The translations under genes and the position numbers were made by a program. The notes beneath the pieces are model-generated. The model did no database searches. It was given only the letters and a program-made list of their open reading frames with translations, and was not told the origin of the DNA. Below are positions 23,055 to 36,700 of a DNA stretch of 64,000 bases, one piece after another. The DNA is taken from positions 21,100,886-21,164,885 of the forward strand of contig NW_024881330.1 in assembly GCF_018691265.1 (NCBI RefSeq), in the 5' to 3' direction. Positions within the stretch are counted from its first letter, which is position 1. Every line of letters starts with the position of its first letter. The DNA comes from Tyto alba. Its lineage: Eukaryota > Chordata > Aves > Strigiformes > Tytonidae.

Positions 23055-26000
23055 TAAAACAGCCCTTCATTTTTTCCCTTTACATTTGGAATTTATTTTA
23101 AAACAAGCAACCTCTATTATCCTATTTGGAATCAGCAATTTGCTCTGAAGATTTAACCAAAGTGATGGCCCTTTATATCTTTCGACTCTCAGAATCCTAC
23201 TACACTTGCAGGGAAGACAGACCCCAGCACAGTGAGCCTTCTGATGGTGGGTTTTCTCTTTTTTTCCACTTATTTTTTATAGACCTTAAGAAGTGATCAT
23301 TTGGGATCTGTGGGTCACAGTCTGAAAAAAAATTTATTTAAGGACAGACTCCCCTATTAACTCCACTGGGAGAAAAGAGCTTCAAAATGGACAGAACCAT
23401 AAAGCCTCAATTCATACCACTTCTCTTAGGAAGAGTGACTTAAGAAAGCAAGTAGCTAAAAACAATGTTTTCATTGAGTACAGCTGTTTCACGGAAGGAA
23501 GTGCAGCTATTTTTTTTCACAGATGAAGAAGCATAATGACAATATAAACACATACTCAAAGGCAACCCCAGTTTTCCTGTCTTTAGTATCAGTTGCTTTT
23601 CCTTGCTGAACCATTTGAGTATAACTTTTTGACACAGAAATGGCATACACCTTTCATAGAAGTTTCATAAATCAATGGCAATTTCTATTAAAAACACTTT
23701 TCAATGCTAGTTAATTCAGAAGTACTACGTTCATGTAGTAAAATTTGCACTTACTGGATTCGATTGTGTTGCTGCAACAACATAATAGCCCATTTCCTGT
23801 ACACACATCTTTTTGCAAGAAGGGTCAAAAGACTATCAGAATTTATTTAAACAACAGACTGTTATGCTTAGCAACTTCCAGGCACCATCAACTGAATTAA
23901 ACCTTCCTCTCCCAATTGGAGAAGTATTACGATTTGTAAAAAATTATGCTTTTTAGTAATGGTAATGGGGGTTGGAGTTTATTTATTATCTTCCCTTCTT
24001 TGTTCCACAGGTTAAGCATTTAAGGAGAATTTGTGCATCACAATAGGATGGGATCTTCATATTTGGGTTCCTCCTGCTTCTCACCCATGGGGTTGTGACG
24101 ACTCAGCATAATGAATGCCATTTCAGTGCGGCACAAGTTACTGGGCAGATCTCTAATTTTTGACATGAACAAAGTACATATATCTATATGTAGACACATT
24201 GTTTAATAAAAAATTATAATTAATTCAAATCCAATACTGTTGAAATTTTTGACAGTAGAGTGGTACAAGGAACAGAACTTATAAATTATGTGTGCCCCTT
24301 CTTTGAAAAATGCTTTGGAGGTTTCTTTGTGCATTGGCAAATACAGTAGGAATATGAGGTATTGTGTGGATCCTCCTGCACAGCACCTGATAAAAGAATA
24401 AAGAGCTGTGACATATTCTTAAAACAATAGAGGAATTAAAGAGAAACAATGGGCCAGCTGCTTCATTAATACAATCAAAAGAGAGCCCAGCACAGAGGAG
24501 TCCAGATAATTAAGCACTACTCTTTTAGACCTTTTTTCTATAATAAAATTGCTAAAAATGTATTAACTACTTCATAGTTGTTAGATAGATCTATGTACTT
24601 GTTTATTTAGGTTGATTAATGCCTTTTCAGTATTCTACAACATGCCAACTCATGGTTCATACAAGTTTTTGAATAAAATAATGTAAAAATAAGTGATACG
24701 GATCTGTGGTATATACAGCAATAAATCAAAAGCATTTTGTGAACAGTCTTTCCAGTTGCTAAGTAATTCTCTGCATTTTTCACATGCGTACACAAAATAC
24801 ATACTTTGCACAGCATTTGTGCTATTCACGTATTTTAATGACAGGGTTCCAACCACCTCTCTGTGAAGTGTCTCAGAAATCACCCCTGCAAAATCACACT
24901 TCTCAAACTCTCACAAAAAAATAGTTTTAGTGCTACATTAAGATTAATGAGATGATTTCCTAGCATCTTCTATCATTTTTCCTTGTTTACTGATCAAACG
25001 AGATTGCCAAAAGAAGCTTGACCTTTAATTTTACCTAAACCACTGCATATTATAAGCCTCCAGTGTATTGACTGCAAAAAATGTAAAGTCTATTGCACTC
25101 TGTAAAATTAGGCCAATAGAGCGGTCAAACCAGTTCTGTTGCCACTATTACCTTTATATTCAACGTAAAATATGGAGCCTGCTTAGTTTTTAACTCACTC
25201 AATAAACTGCAAAATAAAAGAATAGCAATGATATTTTTCAGAACAGAACAACAGAAGAATACTCAGCTTAAAGGCACTAGCCAAACTGAAAAAGGCGGCT
25301 TTAAAATCCCTACATTTTGAGATATAAAATGTCTGACCAGAAACAGGGAATCAAAATACTCCTGCAGAATATAGCTCTTGTGCACCTGAGTCAGCTGGAG
25401 ATCTGGGTCTGTCTTCAGCTTAGTCATACACTGACAGCTGACAGTGTTTTGTCTGAATAGATGATTTTATAGTTAAAACTGTCAGGCATTATATACCTGA
25501 TAAAAAGAAAAATATTAAAGGAACTTGCTAGTCCTAGAGGAGTGACCCCCAAACCTGGCATCTCTGTGTCAGTGTAAGGGGTAGGTTTTTCCCTTGCTGC
25601 ACTACAACTACTGATAACATCACAACGTGTACTGAAGCAGCCCTTGAATTAATACTGCAAAAATCTTGATCAGATGAACCCCAAATGAAGCACACCGTTT
25701 TGGAAAAGCAAGGAGTATAACAAACACTTAGATTTGATGTCTTATTTTTTCCACTGTTGTATGCCTGCTTTTTGTTAGTTCGAGGATTTCTACGTGCTTC
25801 CTCCAATTAAATGTCCACATGTAACACTCAACAGAGTTCTACTAGGTAAAGAGGCAAAATAGATTAGTGCTCTGAAAATATTCACAGAAAAATAATGTGG
25901 TAATTTTATTTGCCATTTTCCCCCTGATAGAGCTGTCACAGCTTATTTACCACAGGGGGAGACAGTTAAACCCATATCCTTAGAAGTTCTATGCATTTAA

Positions 26001-29000
26001 GAGGCTTATATATCTCTTCTGGGACCCTCGTTCAAATCCTGGGCTAATCAGAGTGAATACATATCTTTCTATTAGATGGCTCTAAAAAGTCTTAGGTGAT
26101 ATCAGTTCCTGGTGGACGACAGTCCACAGCGTAAAACTATTAAATGTTTGGCACAAATGGCAATACTTATAGAATGAAGCTGAAAACTGTAATATCCTCC
26201 CACATCACAAGAAGTTAAGTCTACTGCTCAGAGGTTGAAACTAAAGCCTGCCATAAATGCTAAAACTGTTATATTTCCTTAATTCAGCATAAACTCAAAC
26301 AAAGAAGTCAAAGGAGTTCTTTCTTTAGTTTGTCAATTTCTTTTTTTTTTTTTTCTTTCCAAATTCGTTTTGAATTGAGTGGTACACCTTTTCTACATTT
26401 GATTTGGGCCTCACTTGAGTGTTATTTCAGAATTTACTAATCCTTCAGAAAGGAAATAATAAACAGCTTGAAAAAAAATGAGAAACCCTTGCTGACATTG
26501 CTCACGTTGCACTCCCATCACCACTGCAAAAGAGCTAGGACTTACTGCCGCAGCAAACTCATCTCTCCTTTTACTTTTTACAGGATCAGTGAATGGGCAT
26601 TATCCAAAGAGCTTCCCAGGAGACATTCCCAGGTGACCTCCACCGCCTCCCTCAGCTTTTGTGGATGCACCAGGTTTCAGAGAGAGAGAGAGAATGGACG
26701 GCTGAAACGAACTACTCTGAAGCAGGGCTTTGGATATACACATTCCTACAATCCCTGCTTCCCCAACAGCACAGCTGTCAGGTGACCTTTTTGTAGCCTT
26801 ACAAACACAATCCTGACGGTGGATTGTCTTTTCAGAGTTATTTTGTGAGACTGGAGTGCATGAAAAAAGGAGGTGATTAAATGAGACAATAGCTATGCTT
26901 TAATGGCACCTCTTTCTTACAGAGAAAGCAGAGTATGCTACATCTTATCAATGGATTTTCTGCTGTCTTGCATCTGCTGCTGTAGGGCACATTTCTTGCC
27001 CCTAGGCAAATGGAGAGTGAATGGCAAAGGTACCTGAGCAGGAGGAAGGATTATATAGTGGGAGCTGGACTGATAGTTTGTATTTGTAAAGGAAATAAAC
27101 ACATTAAATAGAAGGACAAATTAGAAGTTATAGAATGGCAAAACCAAAGTAAGAAATAAATATTAGCTATGAGATCAGATTGCTTATTCAACACAGGGAC
27201 CATGCTCCAGAAGAAGCTCAGGGCTGTGCGTGAAACAAAAGTCACCTTTAATAATGAACAGGAGCTGGAGCATTTAGTTGTGTGCACTGTAACTCCAAGA
27301 AAACAGTTGCTATTGTTGTTAGTTATCTTGGCCTTTCCTCATGTTAATGTTCAGCTCATGGGTTGAAGTTCAGGAACTTGTTCACCTCTGCTCTAACAAC
27401 CATGGAAGCAAAGTAGCACTTCTTGATTCAAAAAAATCTTGCTCCCACTTAAGCCATTATAACATTTTACATTGGCTTTGGTGGAAACAAGACTGTGACA
27501 AATCAGTGGCTCTCTTACTAAACAACCAACCAAGTGAAAGTCATAAAAAGTAGATTTGTATGTTTAATATGTTCTAAAATGTAAATGTCATAGAATCCAC
27601 AATACGCATCTAACCCAGCCTTTTCTATTTAAAAAACTAACTCATTTAAAAAAAAAAGCCACACACCAAAACCTACACCAAAACCCCAGATTTCCTCCAG
27701 ATATGTCATAACCCAGGTATTATCATTCTGCCTTTCGAAGTAGAAGCTAGAAGTAAAAAGGACTGAAAACTTGAGATGACAAAAGCATTTCCACCTCCCA
27801 AGCTATATACAGTGTCCAAAGTAAACAAGCATTGTAAACCACTGCCGGTCTACCATTTAGTCCATCTAGTCAGAGAGACTGTTAACAGCAGAAAGCAAAT
27901 CCTGTGATGGCAACAGCAAGACTAAGCTACCTGCGGTCACGACTGAAATAAAAAAAAAAAAAAAAGATTATGAATGAGGAAATAGTTAAAACTTGCTGTA
28001 TACACTAACATGGATTAGCAATTAAAGAGGATTCTGTACTTGACGATTTCCTCCTGAACAGGCTTAATAAGCAATACAAGTTTACTGAGCTTTATACAGG
28101 TGCATAGGAGCTGCCATTCTGCCTGCCTGGTCAGCATGATTTCTAAATAGCCAGGAAAGAAGTGACTGTATACCCAAAGGCAAGCTGTCAAAATTCAGGC
28201 TGCAGCTGATAAACTGATTACAAAGCTGCTTAAGACTTTGCTTGTAAACAAAAGCATTTATCAACTAATAATTTGCAATAAACTGATGTAACTCCCAGCT
28301 GAGCCCCAAACTGTAATTGTCTTTACCATCTGCCTATTAAAATACCATTCTTCATCACCAAGCAGGAACAGAAGGGAGAGAATCTCCAACAACTACATAA
28401 CTTGCATGCTTATAAATAATCAGTGAGCATTTCACACGTTCATTAGGATTGCCAGGTTTTGTATACTTCATTTTCTCTTTTTGAGAGGCAAAGAGGTGCT
28501 GTAAAGTGGCAGAAAAGAAATTAATAAATACCGCCTGGTGCAAGAAAAAATTATGTAAGTTCATCATACTCTGCAGTTTCTTAATTTTTTTCTCTTTCTG
28601 TTACTCCATAGGAATATCATGATGGAAGCCCCCTCAAGCACAACTTTGCAGATTAAACTCTCAATTTCTTTTCAACTTGTCAGTTTTCATTACCTTTCTT
28701 TCTTATGCATTCACTTCTTACAGCTGCTTCAATGGGAAGCCAGTTAAAGCATGCTGGCTCCCCAGGGGGGAGTCTGCCAGGGTCTGAGGGATTCTGAAGA
28801 CTCCGTGGACCTCTACAGGGTCACCCTTAAGAGCATTTTGCCTATCTTGTTGAGAGGCTTTCTGAAAATTAAGTGAATGTACATGCTTTTATTTTCTAGC
28901 TATTGACAGACTTAGTCCTGAGAAAGGCGGTAGAGTTTAGACAAAGTTCAAAATCAACCAATTCAGAAGCTCTAAAGCTGGTACACCCTGAAGGAAGAAT

Positions 29001-30607
29001 CACTTTGTTAAACGCCTAAAATATTCAAGTATGAGAGGAAGAAAACAGCAGAATTGATACCGTGCAGAGAACGGCAGCCCCTCAAGATGTGTCTACATTA
29101 AAAATTGAATTTAACAGAATATTGCACTATGATTTAGTCCAATGCACTCAACCAAGTATTTCTGCAATCCGTACTCTCAGCCACCCACTGTTAATGCAAG
29201 GCTATGGCCAGAGAGTCACAATTAGTTTACCTCTTCAGAAATACCTGTACAAAATGCAGAAATGTTTTAAATGTAACTTGATTTCTGATTTTCTACATTC
29301 AGATTAAAATGATCTATGTAGCTGAAGTGAGGCTTTTCATGTGTACAGAAAACATTTTGCGTCATCACTGGGAGAAAAAGAGGAAGGTTCCTTCTGTTAA
29401 TAGATTGTTGACCTGTTAATTGTATTGAAATGCAAGAAATGAAAGGATGATCCTGTCACCCGTGCTTAGAGAAGCAGTCTCGTTTCCTTCGGCGATAATC
29501 TTGCTACCTCCTAGTGCCTTTGTCTGACCTCTTGTTACTACCAGCATTGCTGGCAGCACACCACCCCACTCCCAAGAAATGAAAAAAGAAATCAAACCTC
29601 AACACAATTTGGGACCTATAGACTTAATTGTTTAAGATACACTATAAGTGCAGTTAATTATGTGTGTAAACTAAGGGAGTTTTGTATGTATGTAATTACG
29701 TATACTCATGAATATGCTGGCTGAACTGTGTTTCCATACCCCAGTTTGTATCCACAGTACTGGGCCTGGATCCAAAAGGGGGTGAACTAGAGGGAAAAAT
29801 GAACAACAGCAGGCATGAATACAGAAAACACATGTATAAAAACTTAACTTTGTTTTTCTAAAATGTTGTAAAGAAAACTTGTTAAATACTAAGACATGGT
29901 GATGAAAAGCACCTTTCAACCCTCTGTAGTTAAAACTCATCATATAAATTATTTAAGAAGTACAAACTTTATATAATTTGGTAGGGTGAGATCCTTAGCG
30001 TGATAATGCTGAGTTATGTTATAAATTTAGAAGAGTCACAGTTTCAGAAAGTTGTATAACAATTTTTTTTTAAATGGCTATAAAAAAATAAAAACCAGAA
30101 AATACTGAAAGACACTAAGCTGGAATTTGTAATTTGTCGTTGCCACACAAAAGGCAATGGAATAGAAATTTACCACTTAACTATTACTTGTAATATCCAG
30201 AACCTGATTTCCTACGTTTCAACTTCCTTAAAAATCACAATGTTATTTATGCAAATAAATCCGAACACGTGACTGATACAGTAAGACTTTAATGAGAGTT
30301 GTGCAGTTTTACATACCACAGAAGCACCTTCCAAATGTACAGATCACACGACCCATCACATCCCTTCGCACGCACGACACACGAACAGCCCCAGCGACCA
30401 CGTGGCATTAACTGGTGACTCAACCGCGTGCCGCTTTTAGCGTTTTCTGTCACGCCCCGCCAGCCAAGCTGGAAACAGCACCCACGGCAAGGCTCCCGCT
30501 CCGGTTCAGCGCCGAAACCGGGGCGGGTTGGTGGGAAGGCAGCCGGCAGCAGAGCCCCGGCCACCCGCGGGGCCTCCCCTCGGCCCTCGCCGCCCTTCTA
30601 GAGCCTT

Positions 30608-30630
30608 CCCCGCCCCGCGCCCCGCCCCGC
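30608..30630 (-). promoter_or_regulatory. Clustered SP/KLF GC boxes
   Basis: Two overlapping-type GGGGCGGGG boxes on the minus strand are separated by a few bases. They abut the minus-strand CTCF-type motif. Confidence 0.6.
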
Positions 30631-30645
30631 AGCGCCCCCTGGCGG
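30630..30645 (-). promoter_or_regulatory. CTCF-type motif, minus orientation
   Basis: The minus strand reads CCGCCAGGGGGCGCTG. It differs from the common CTCF core CCACCAGGGGGCGCT mainly at the third base (G for A). It lies in the CpG island, divergent from the motif at 30692. Confidence 0.65.
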
Positions 30646-30691
30646 CCGCGTCACGGGAGAGCCCGCGGCGCCGCCAGCACCGCCCCCGCCG

Positions 30692-30707
30692 CCAGCAGAT
30701 GGCGCTG
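30692..30707 (+). promoter_or_regulatory. CTCF-type motif, plus orientation
   Basis: The plus strand reads CCAGCAGATGGCGCTG. It fits the degenerate CTCF consensus CCASYAGRKGGCRSYV at all 16 positions. Confidence 0.7.
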
Positions 30708-30730
30708 CCGCCCCGCCGCGCGCCGCCGGG

Positions 30731-30748
30731 ACACACACACACACACAC
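30731..30748. repeat. (AC)9 microsatellite
   Basis: Nine AC units at the edge of the CpG island's densest part. Confidence 0.95.
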
Positions 30749-30760
30749 CGGCCGCGTTAT

Positions 30761-33700
30761 TTATTTAATTTTACACAACGCTGCACATCGCACCGGCGGG
30801 GCTGATAAAGCCGGGAGGTGTCAGGAAGTTTGATTAAACCCTTTCCACGCGCCCCCATCGTGCCTGCTGCTTTCCCGACAGTCGCCCCGTGCTTTTTTCC
30901 TGTCACGACAGAGCGAGACGCCTTCGCTCTCACGACGGAGGGCGGGGGGTGGGGGGGTGGGTGTGACGGTGTCGAAGCACGGCACTGACCTGGACACGCA
31001 GGGGAGGTGTGTCCCCTCACGGGGGACGCCGACCCATGCGTCCGTTGATGGTAACGCTGGAGATTTAAATAAACTGCCGAGTTGATGTGCAAAGCAAACA
31101 ATACGTTTTGAAATTTTGTCATCTCAGTTAAGGAGATATTTGGGGAGGATTTACCTTCTCCTGAATGTCATACCTCTGGGCTCTTAAAATCGTGCAAAAG
31201 CCTAAAAGGGCATTACTCTGCTTGCTGATCCGCAGATGAGCACCCCTGACAAACCACGCACCCCCCTGGGCTGTTTGGTCCGCTCTAGTTAGACAAAAAC
31301 TTTCAGAGAAAATGAAACCATACTGTAAACAGCACATCTGCACGAATGCATTTGTTGCTGCAACTGCTGCTGGGCAAGACTATGGGGGATGCTGAAGCCC
31401 TCAGAAAAGTGAATTTTGGAGCGCACCTGGGCTGTGACACGCAGATATTAGGCTGTGTGTCGGTATAACCCCCCTCCTCTGGCCTGTCTCCCCAGATCCA
31501 CAACCAAAGTGCAACTTGAGCCAGACAGCAAAGTCAACGCAGGGTGACCCTTCTCCACCCCTGCCTATCAGATTTTCATCAAAATCACCTTTGCTTACCC
31601 ACAACCAGGCAGGTGCTTATTCCTGCTTAAATCATTCTCCTGCAAAACTGGATAGTGCAAAGATGCAGCTAAAACTGGGAATTATCCAACACCAGTCACT
31701 TCATAATATTTCTGTTGCTGAGCAAAACCAGCATTCCAGGGCCCATGACTCCCACTGAAACACGTGGGAATCGTGATGTTAAAAGTTTGTGGAAACCTTT
31801 GAACACTTATCTCTGTCTCGTGAGAGTAATGAAGAAATTTGATGTCAAGCATGCACTGATCCCAGAAGAACTATCTGGCTTTTGGAGGAGCAGGGATTAC
31901 ACACCGAGGTGAAATTCTGCTAGCCCCGCAGTGCTGGCATGAACCCTTGTGTCCCGGCTGGCCCCTTCTTAGAACTGCACAAAATCTTAAAAGGAATGGT
32001 ATGAGGCTACTCTAAGTAAAGGGGTCACAGAGATTAAAAAAGAGTTCTATTAAATGTTTGGGATGCTCCTGGGAATAGAAGATTTTTACGAAGCAGAATG
32101 GAAGAACTGGCAGCAATTACCTATCAAGCCTCCCCATCCGCTTGGAAATCTACCCTGCTGTTAAGGCTGTTCTCATGATCCCTCCCCACTGATGGACCCA
32201 TCTCCCCCCTACACTGACCAGTCCTATCGGACACTAAATGTTATCTACTATCTCCCTTCTTTTTTAACCAGGACAAAGCATAATGAACAACTCAGAATCT
32301 CTCTGGGGTATGGAAATGAAGTGCAGTCTGGCACCATGGAAAAACGCAGTTCATCATTGCCTAACCTATGTATAACTCAGACCAAAACAGAGTCTCTTGA
32401 ACACTAGCCAGTTTACAAGCAGTGAACCTCACAGTATCCACAACCTGCTGGAGATGCTTCACTGTCTTATATCTTTTTGTTCTGCTAAAAGTTAGCACTC
32501 ACGTGGACAACCATCTGCATCTACAACTCAGAATCACTAAAATGATACATTACTCTTTCCCTTAACATGTGCCTTCTTGGTCCTGAGAAGATGATCCTAT
32601 ACTATGCTATCTCAAAAAATGTGTCATACTTCTTTATTAAGACACCGGAAAAATCAGTGCTGCCTGTGCCCTGGAAGTGGAAATGGTATTTAGTGTCTAT
32701 CTTCATAATGGAGAATATTGCCCATGTGTAGGAGAGACAGTTTAGACCCATTTCCCCAGTTCTGGGAGATATTGCTTGACGTAATAGTATAAAATGCCTT
32801 TCAGTATTGCTTCTTATTGTATGCTTAAGTCTTTTTAGCTAGGGGGTTCTCATTTGGTATCTTCTTCCTGATTAATTCTCTTTTCTCATTTTCTTTCCTC
32901 TCTGCCTTCAGCCCTGTACTCCACTCCACATTCTCAGTTTTCATTAAATACAAACTGATAAAATATTAACTGATTATTGTTAATCTATATGCCAGTCAGG
33001 TAGCACATACACTGTAGCATATGTATACACGTGCAAGTATCTGACTTACTGGCCATTACAGGAATTCTCTCAAGTCTTCACTGTGATCAGTCTGCTGGGA
33101 TGATATTCAGCTAAACAGATAGTTATTTTTAAAGTTCAAGAGTTCATTGCACAGGTACAATGCATTTGGTCTGGATACATTACTTAATGGCACTACCAGA
33201 GACACACAAACTATGTATGAGATACTGTGCCTTGCATCCTTCAGTTATCAATTCAGGGAAGTTCTACACAAGTCATCTCTCTGAATCTGAATTAACATTT
33301 TATCTCATTGCTCATTTACCTATGCATGGTATTATTAACTGAATTAACTGCACAGACAGCTGAAGAGTGAATAATGCTTTAGAAATGGAAATAGCAACCC
33401 GTAGTTGTAACTTTTTTTAAAAAAAGCTTTATTTGGCTGGTTTTGACAGGTCATTGAAAACTATTCAGTTTCTTGACCTAAAGTCCTCTATGTATAATTG
33501 CATGTCTTTTAAATGTTCGTTCAGATACCTATATAATCTATATCTAATAGATACATCCAGTTCTCTGGAGATGAAAGTGTACCAAGATAATATGATATTT
33601 GACTAGGAATTTGAAGAAAAGAGCTGGCAATACCAGAAGGAAGTTCTAGCATGAACAACCTTTTGAGAAATGCATAAGTCATTGCAGGAGAAAAAGATAT

Positions 33701-36700
33701 AAAATGGACAAACAACCACTTTTTGTGGAAACCAAACACAGCATTTTCAAGGGAAGACAAAAGAGACTAGAAAAGAGAAGTATGAAGGATTTAACAGGTA
33801 AGAATGAGAGGCTTAAATTTACTATGCGGTGATAAAAGGATCAAGTGAGGATTTAAGAGAGCATAGCTGGGCATATTTTAACTGAGCTAAACAATCTTCT
33901 CAATAGACTTCTGAAGATGCTAGAAAGGTTTGAGGAGAATTTTGGACAGCAGTCACTGGGCAAAAAAATATGAAAGCTACTCCTGATCTTGCTCTGACTT
34001 CTGATGTGTTCTTATTTGCTTATCTGGAGGAATTTCAGATGGGTCCACTGGTGGGCATACTTGCACCTGCAGAGCAGTTCTCTACCCTTCTGCTATGGGC
34101 AATGGCAAAGAGCCACTCAGAGCTGGCTCTCAAAGCACATTTGCAAAAGTTAATTAATATAAGGTATATGAAAGCTATTACCTGAAAAAAAAAAAAAAAG
34201 TTGCTTTCTGATTATTTCATTATTAATTACTATTAATAATTAAATATCCTTGGTTTACGTATTCAAGACACCTCCAGACAGGTTCCTACCCCAAGGAGTT
34301 TGCCATGGAAAGGTCAGATTTCAAAAACCTTTATTTATAATAACAAGTGCTTAATCTCCAAGTAGCCATCAACTATTTACATGAATAGCACCGTTTTGTG
34401 TCAGTCTTATGTGTAGACTTTGGCCTCCAAACTGACAGGAGATGACAAAGAAAGAACAGGAGACAAATGACAGAAATGACCTGGGTAATGGCAATAAAAA
34501 TGTATAAACAGCAGTGTGTGGGGTAGATTAAACAATATGCCTGCTAGTGGGTGCAGATCCCATTAATTCCTTTGTGAATGCATGTAGAGTCCTTAACTAC
34601 AGCACTTTTCATTTTGAATTGACTGATCTATATATCTCAGAGTGATGTCAAGGAAGAGGCTAGGGGTAGTGGATAATTCTTGAAGGCCAGCTGAAAGGTA
34701 CGAGTTTTGATGAGGGATTTGAAGGAGAAGTTGCAAATACTCTCATCTGTATAGATTGTCTACTTTTTCCCCAATGTAAATCATTATATTTCTTGCCCCA
34801 ATTTTTTATCAAAATCGTTTCCAACTTATTTCAGTCTGTCACAATAATATTTTCATATGAGGAGTGTTGTAACCTAATTCCTTCATTTGAATAATACATT
34901 CATTTTTAATTACTGCAACTTGATCTCAGATTATTCAAATAACTGTTTCATTTTTTATGCTTACCCTGACCCCAGTGTATTTATAGGCTTTTATCCTTAC
35001 CTGATACCAGTGTAATGTAATTATAGATTGTATTTTAATCATCTACTATATCCTAGTGAGTTTGTTTAAATCACTCCAATCCGGAGTCTTTTATTTCTGT
35101 GCCTTTTAAAATTCTACAATGGCATTCTCATTGCATAAAAGCAATATTTTTGTGGTTTACTACAATGAATGAACATTTTGCATGCATTGCTGGCCATGTT
35201 TCTAATTTAAATTTTAAAAAGTCGCTATAGAGAACTCTATGTAAAATGAAATCCTGACTTGTAAACAGGCATGGGACAGCTCATCACTTTAAATCTTTGT
35301 TCGTAGCTCCTGTTTGCTCTCTAACATAACTTTACAAGAAACACAGCAGAAAAAGAAATCAAATTCTTTTTTATCCTACCAAAAATAAAAGTATTCCTTG
35401 TACTAAGAATTGACAAAATATTTATCTTTTCTGCTCACAGGTGGCAAATGTTTGCAAGTTACTTTAGCTGTACTAGAAAAAATTTCACATTGTATCCAGA
35501 GGAGAAATAGTTTAGGTGGCCATTACCATTAAGTATGGCCACATTTTGATTGCCAGGGCTACCAATTCTCTTTAAGAAGGATGTAACTCTTGGAAGCATT
35601 GCATATTCTGAGATGGTTGAGTTTTGCTTAATGATAATTTTAAAAGCAATAAATGTTATGTTTTTTCCATCCCTTAGTGCTGATTCAGGAGTTCCCCTTT
35701 CCCTATCTTTTGCATTGCTTCAGGATTCAGATGTAGAATGGGGTCAGAAATCATATAGGTAAAACTCCTCATGTTTGCACATTTGCTGAAGTACCCGGAT
35801 CTTTCTGATCATCAAATTGATTTGTATGGAGATAATTGCCGTTGCTGTAGTCAAACTACAGTCTCTTTTTGAGAAGCTCTTTTTTTTGTGCGTGATGACA
35901 TCTATCAGCAAACAGTAACAGACCTTAGAATGTCCTTACAACATGCCCTCAGTTGCAGCATATGCATTTTTCTACAGAATGATGTAATGCCTAAAGATAC
36001 TTCCAAATTAAACCTTCAACCCAGCAGTGTGGTGCAACCAGTGATAGTGTTCCCACAGTTGAGTCTGTGTCTACATTAGATAGCATGAGTGAAAAAATAA
36101 TCAAGAGAACAACAAAATTATCAAATCTATTAATAAATCTGCTGGTTTGTGGCCACTTACTGCTGTGTCAAATTAGGGTAAGGGGACTGTATGTGTGCTG
36201 CTAAAATTCATGCCACTTGCATGCTCCGCAGCTCTCCTTCCTCAAATGTTTAACTCATTTTTAACTTCAAGTACCTTTATCTTCTGTTCCTTTCTATTCT
36301 CCATGTGTGCCTATTTCCCCTCTGTTTCCTCTCTGAAATGTCACTTTCAAACCAGATTCTAGGAAATAAGGGTCCAAAAGGCACAGAAACATGATCCAGA
36401 CTGATGTCTGTTGAGAGGCCAGGTAGGAAATGGGAATTAGCTGCTTAAAAGTATAAATAAAGTGCCCTTTTTTTACTCCTATCTCCTTTACTTGATGATC
36501 TTTTCTCAGTAACACTTAAGAATTGCCCAACGTGTCACCAGTGACAGAGGAATTCTGACTAGTACCTTGAATCTCATGAACAGAAATACTGTCCCGTAAT
36601 AGTAAAAAAAAAAAAAAAAAAAAAAAAAAGAAGTAAATAAGAACAGAGACTATGGCTTTATTGAATATAATCACTGTTAAAATGAATTATTCTGCTTTTC

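Larger units (their letters stand above)
30421..30760. promoter_or_regulatory. Intronic CpG island
   Basis: By hand count about 45-50 CpG dinucleotides occur in roughly 340 bases, in an intron otherwise nearly free of CpG. Moderately GC- and CpG-rich shoulders extend from about 30350 to 31040. It contains GC boxes (ggggcggg at 30520-30527; ccccgccccgcgccccgccccgc is spread over 30608-30630), two CTCF-type motifs and an (AC)9 run. Open frames across it are GC-rich low-complexity strings of Arg, Pro, Ala and Gly with no domain. Such islands normally mark promoters or CTCF-bound elements. Which strand would be transcribed cannot be told from sequence. Confidence 0.85.

Noticed and set aside
26028..26048. 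tRNA B-box-like gttcaaatcc
   Set aside because: No A box at the right distance and no cloverleaf could be drawn; at most a decayed SINE.
30415..30833. Open frames of about 100 codons on both strands across the CpG island
   Set aside because: GC-rich DNA has few stop codons; the translations are low-complexity Arg/Pro/Ala/Gly with no domain, and several frames are open at once.
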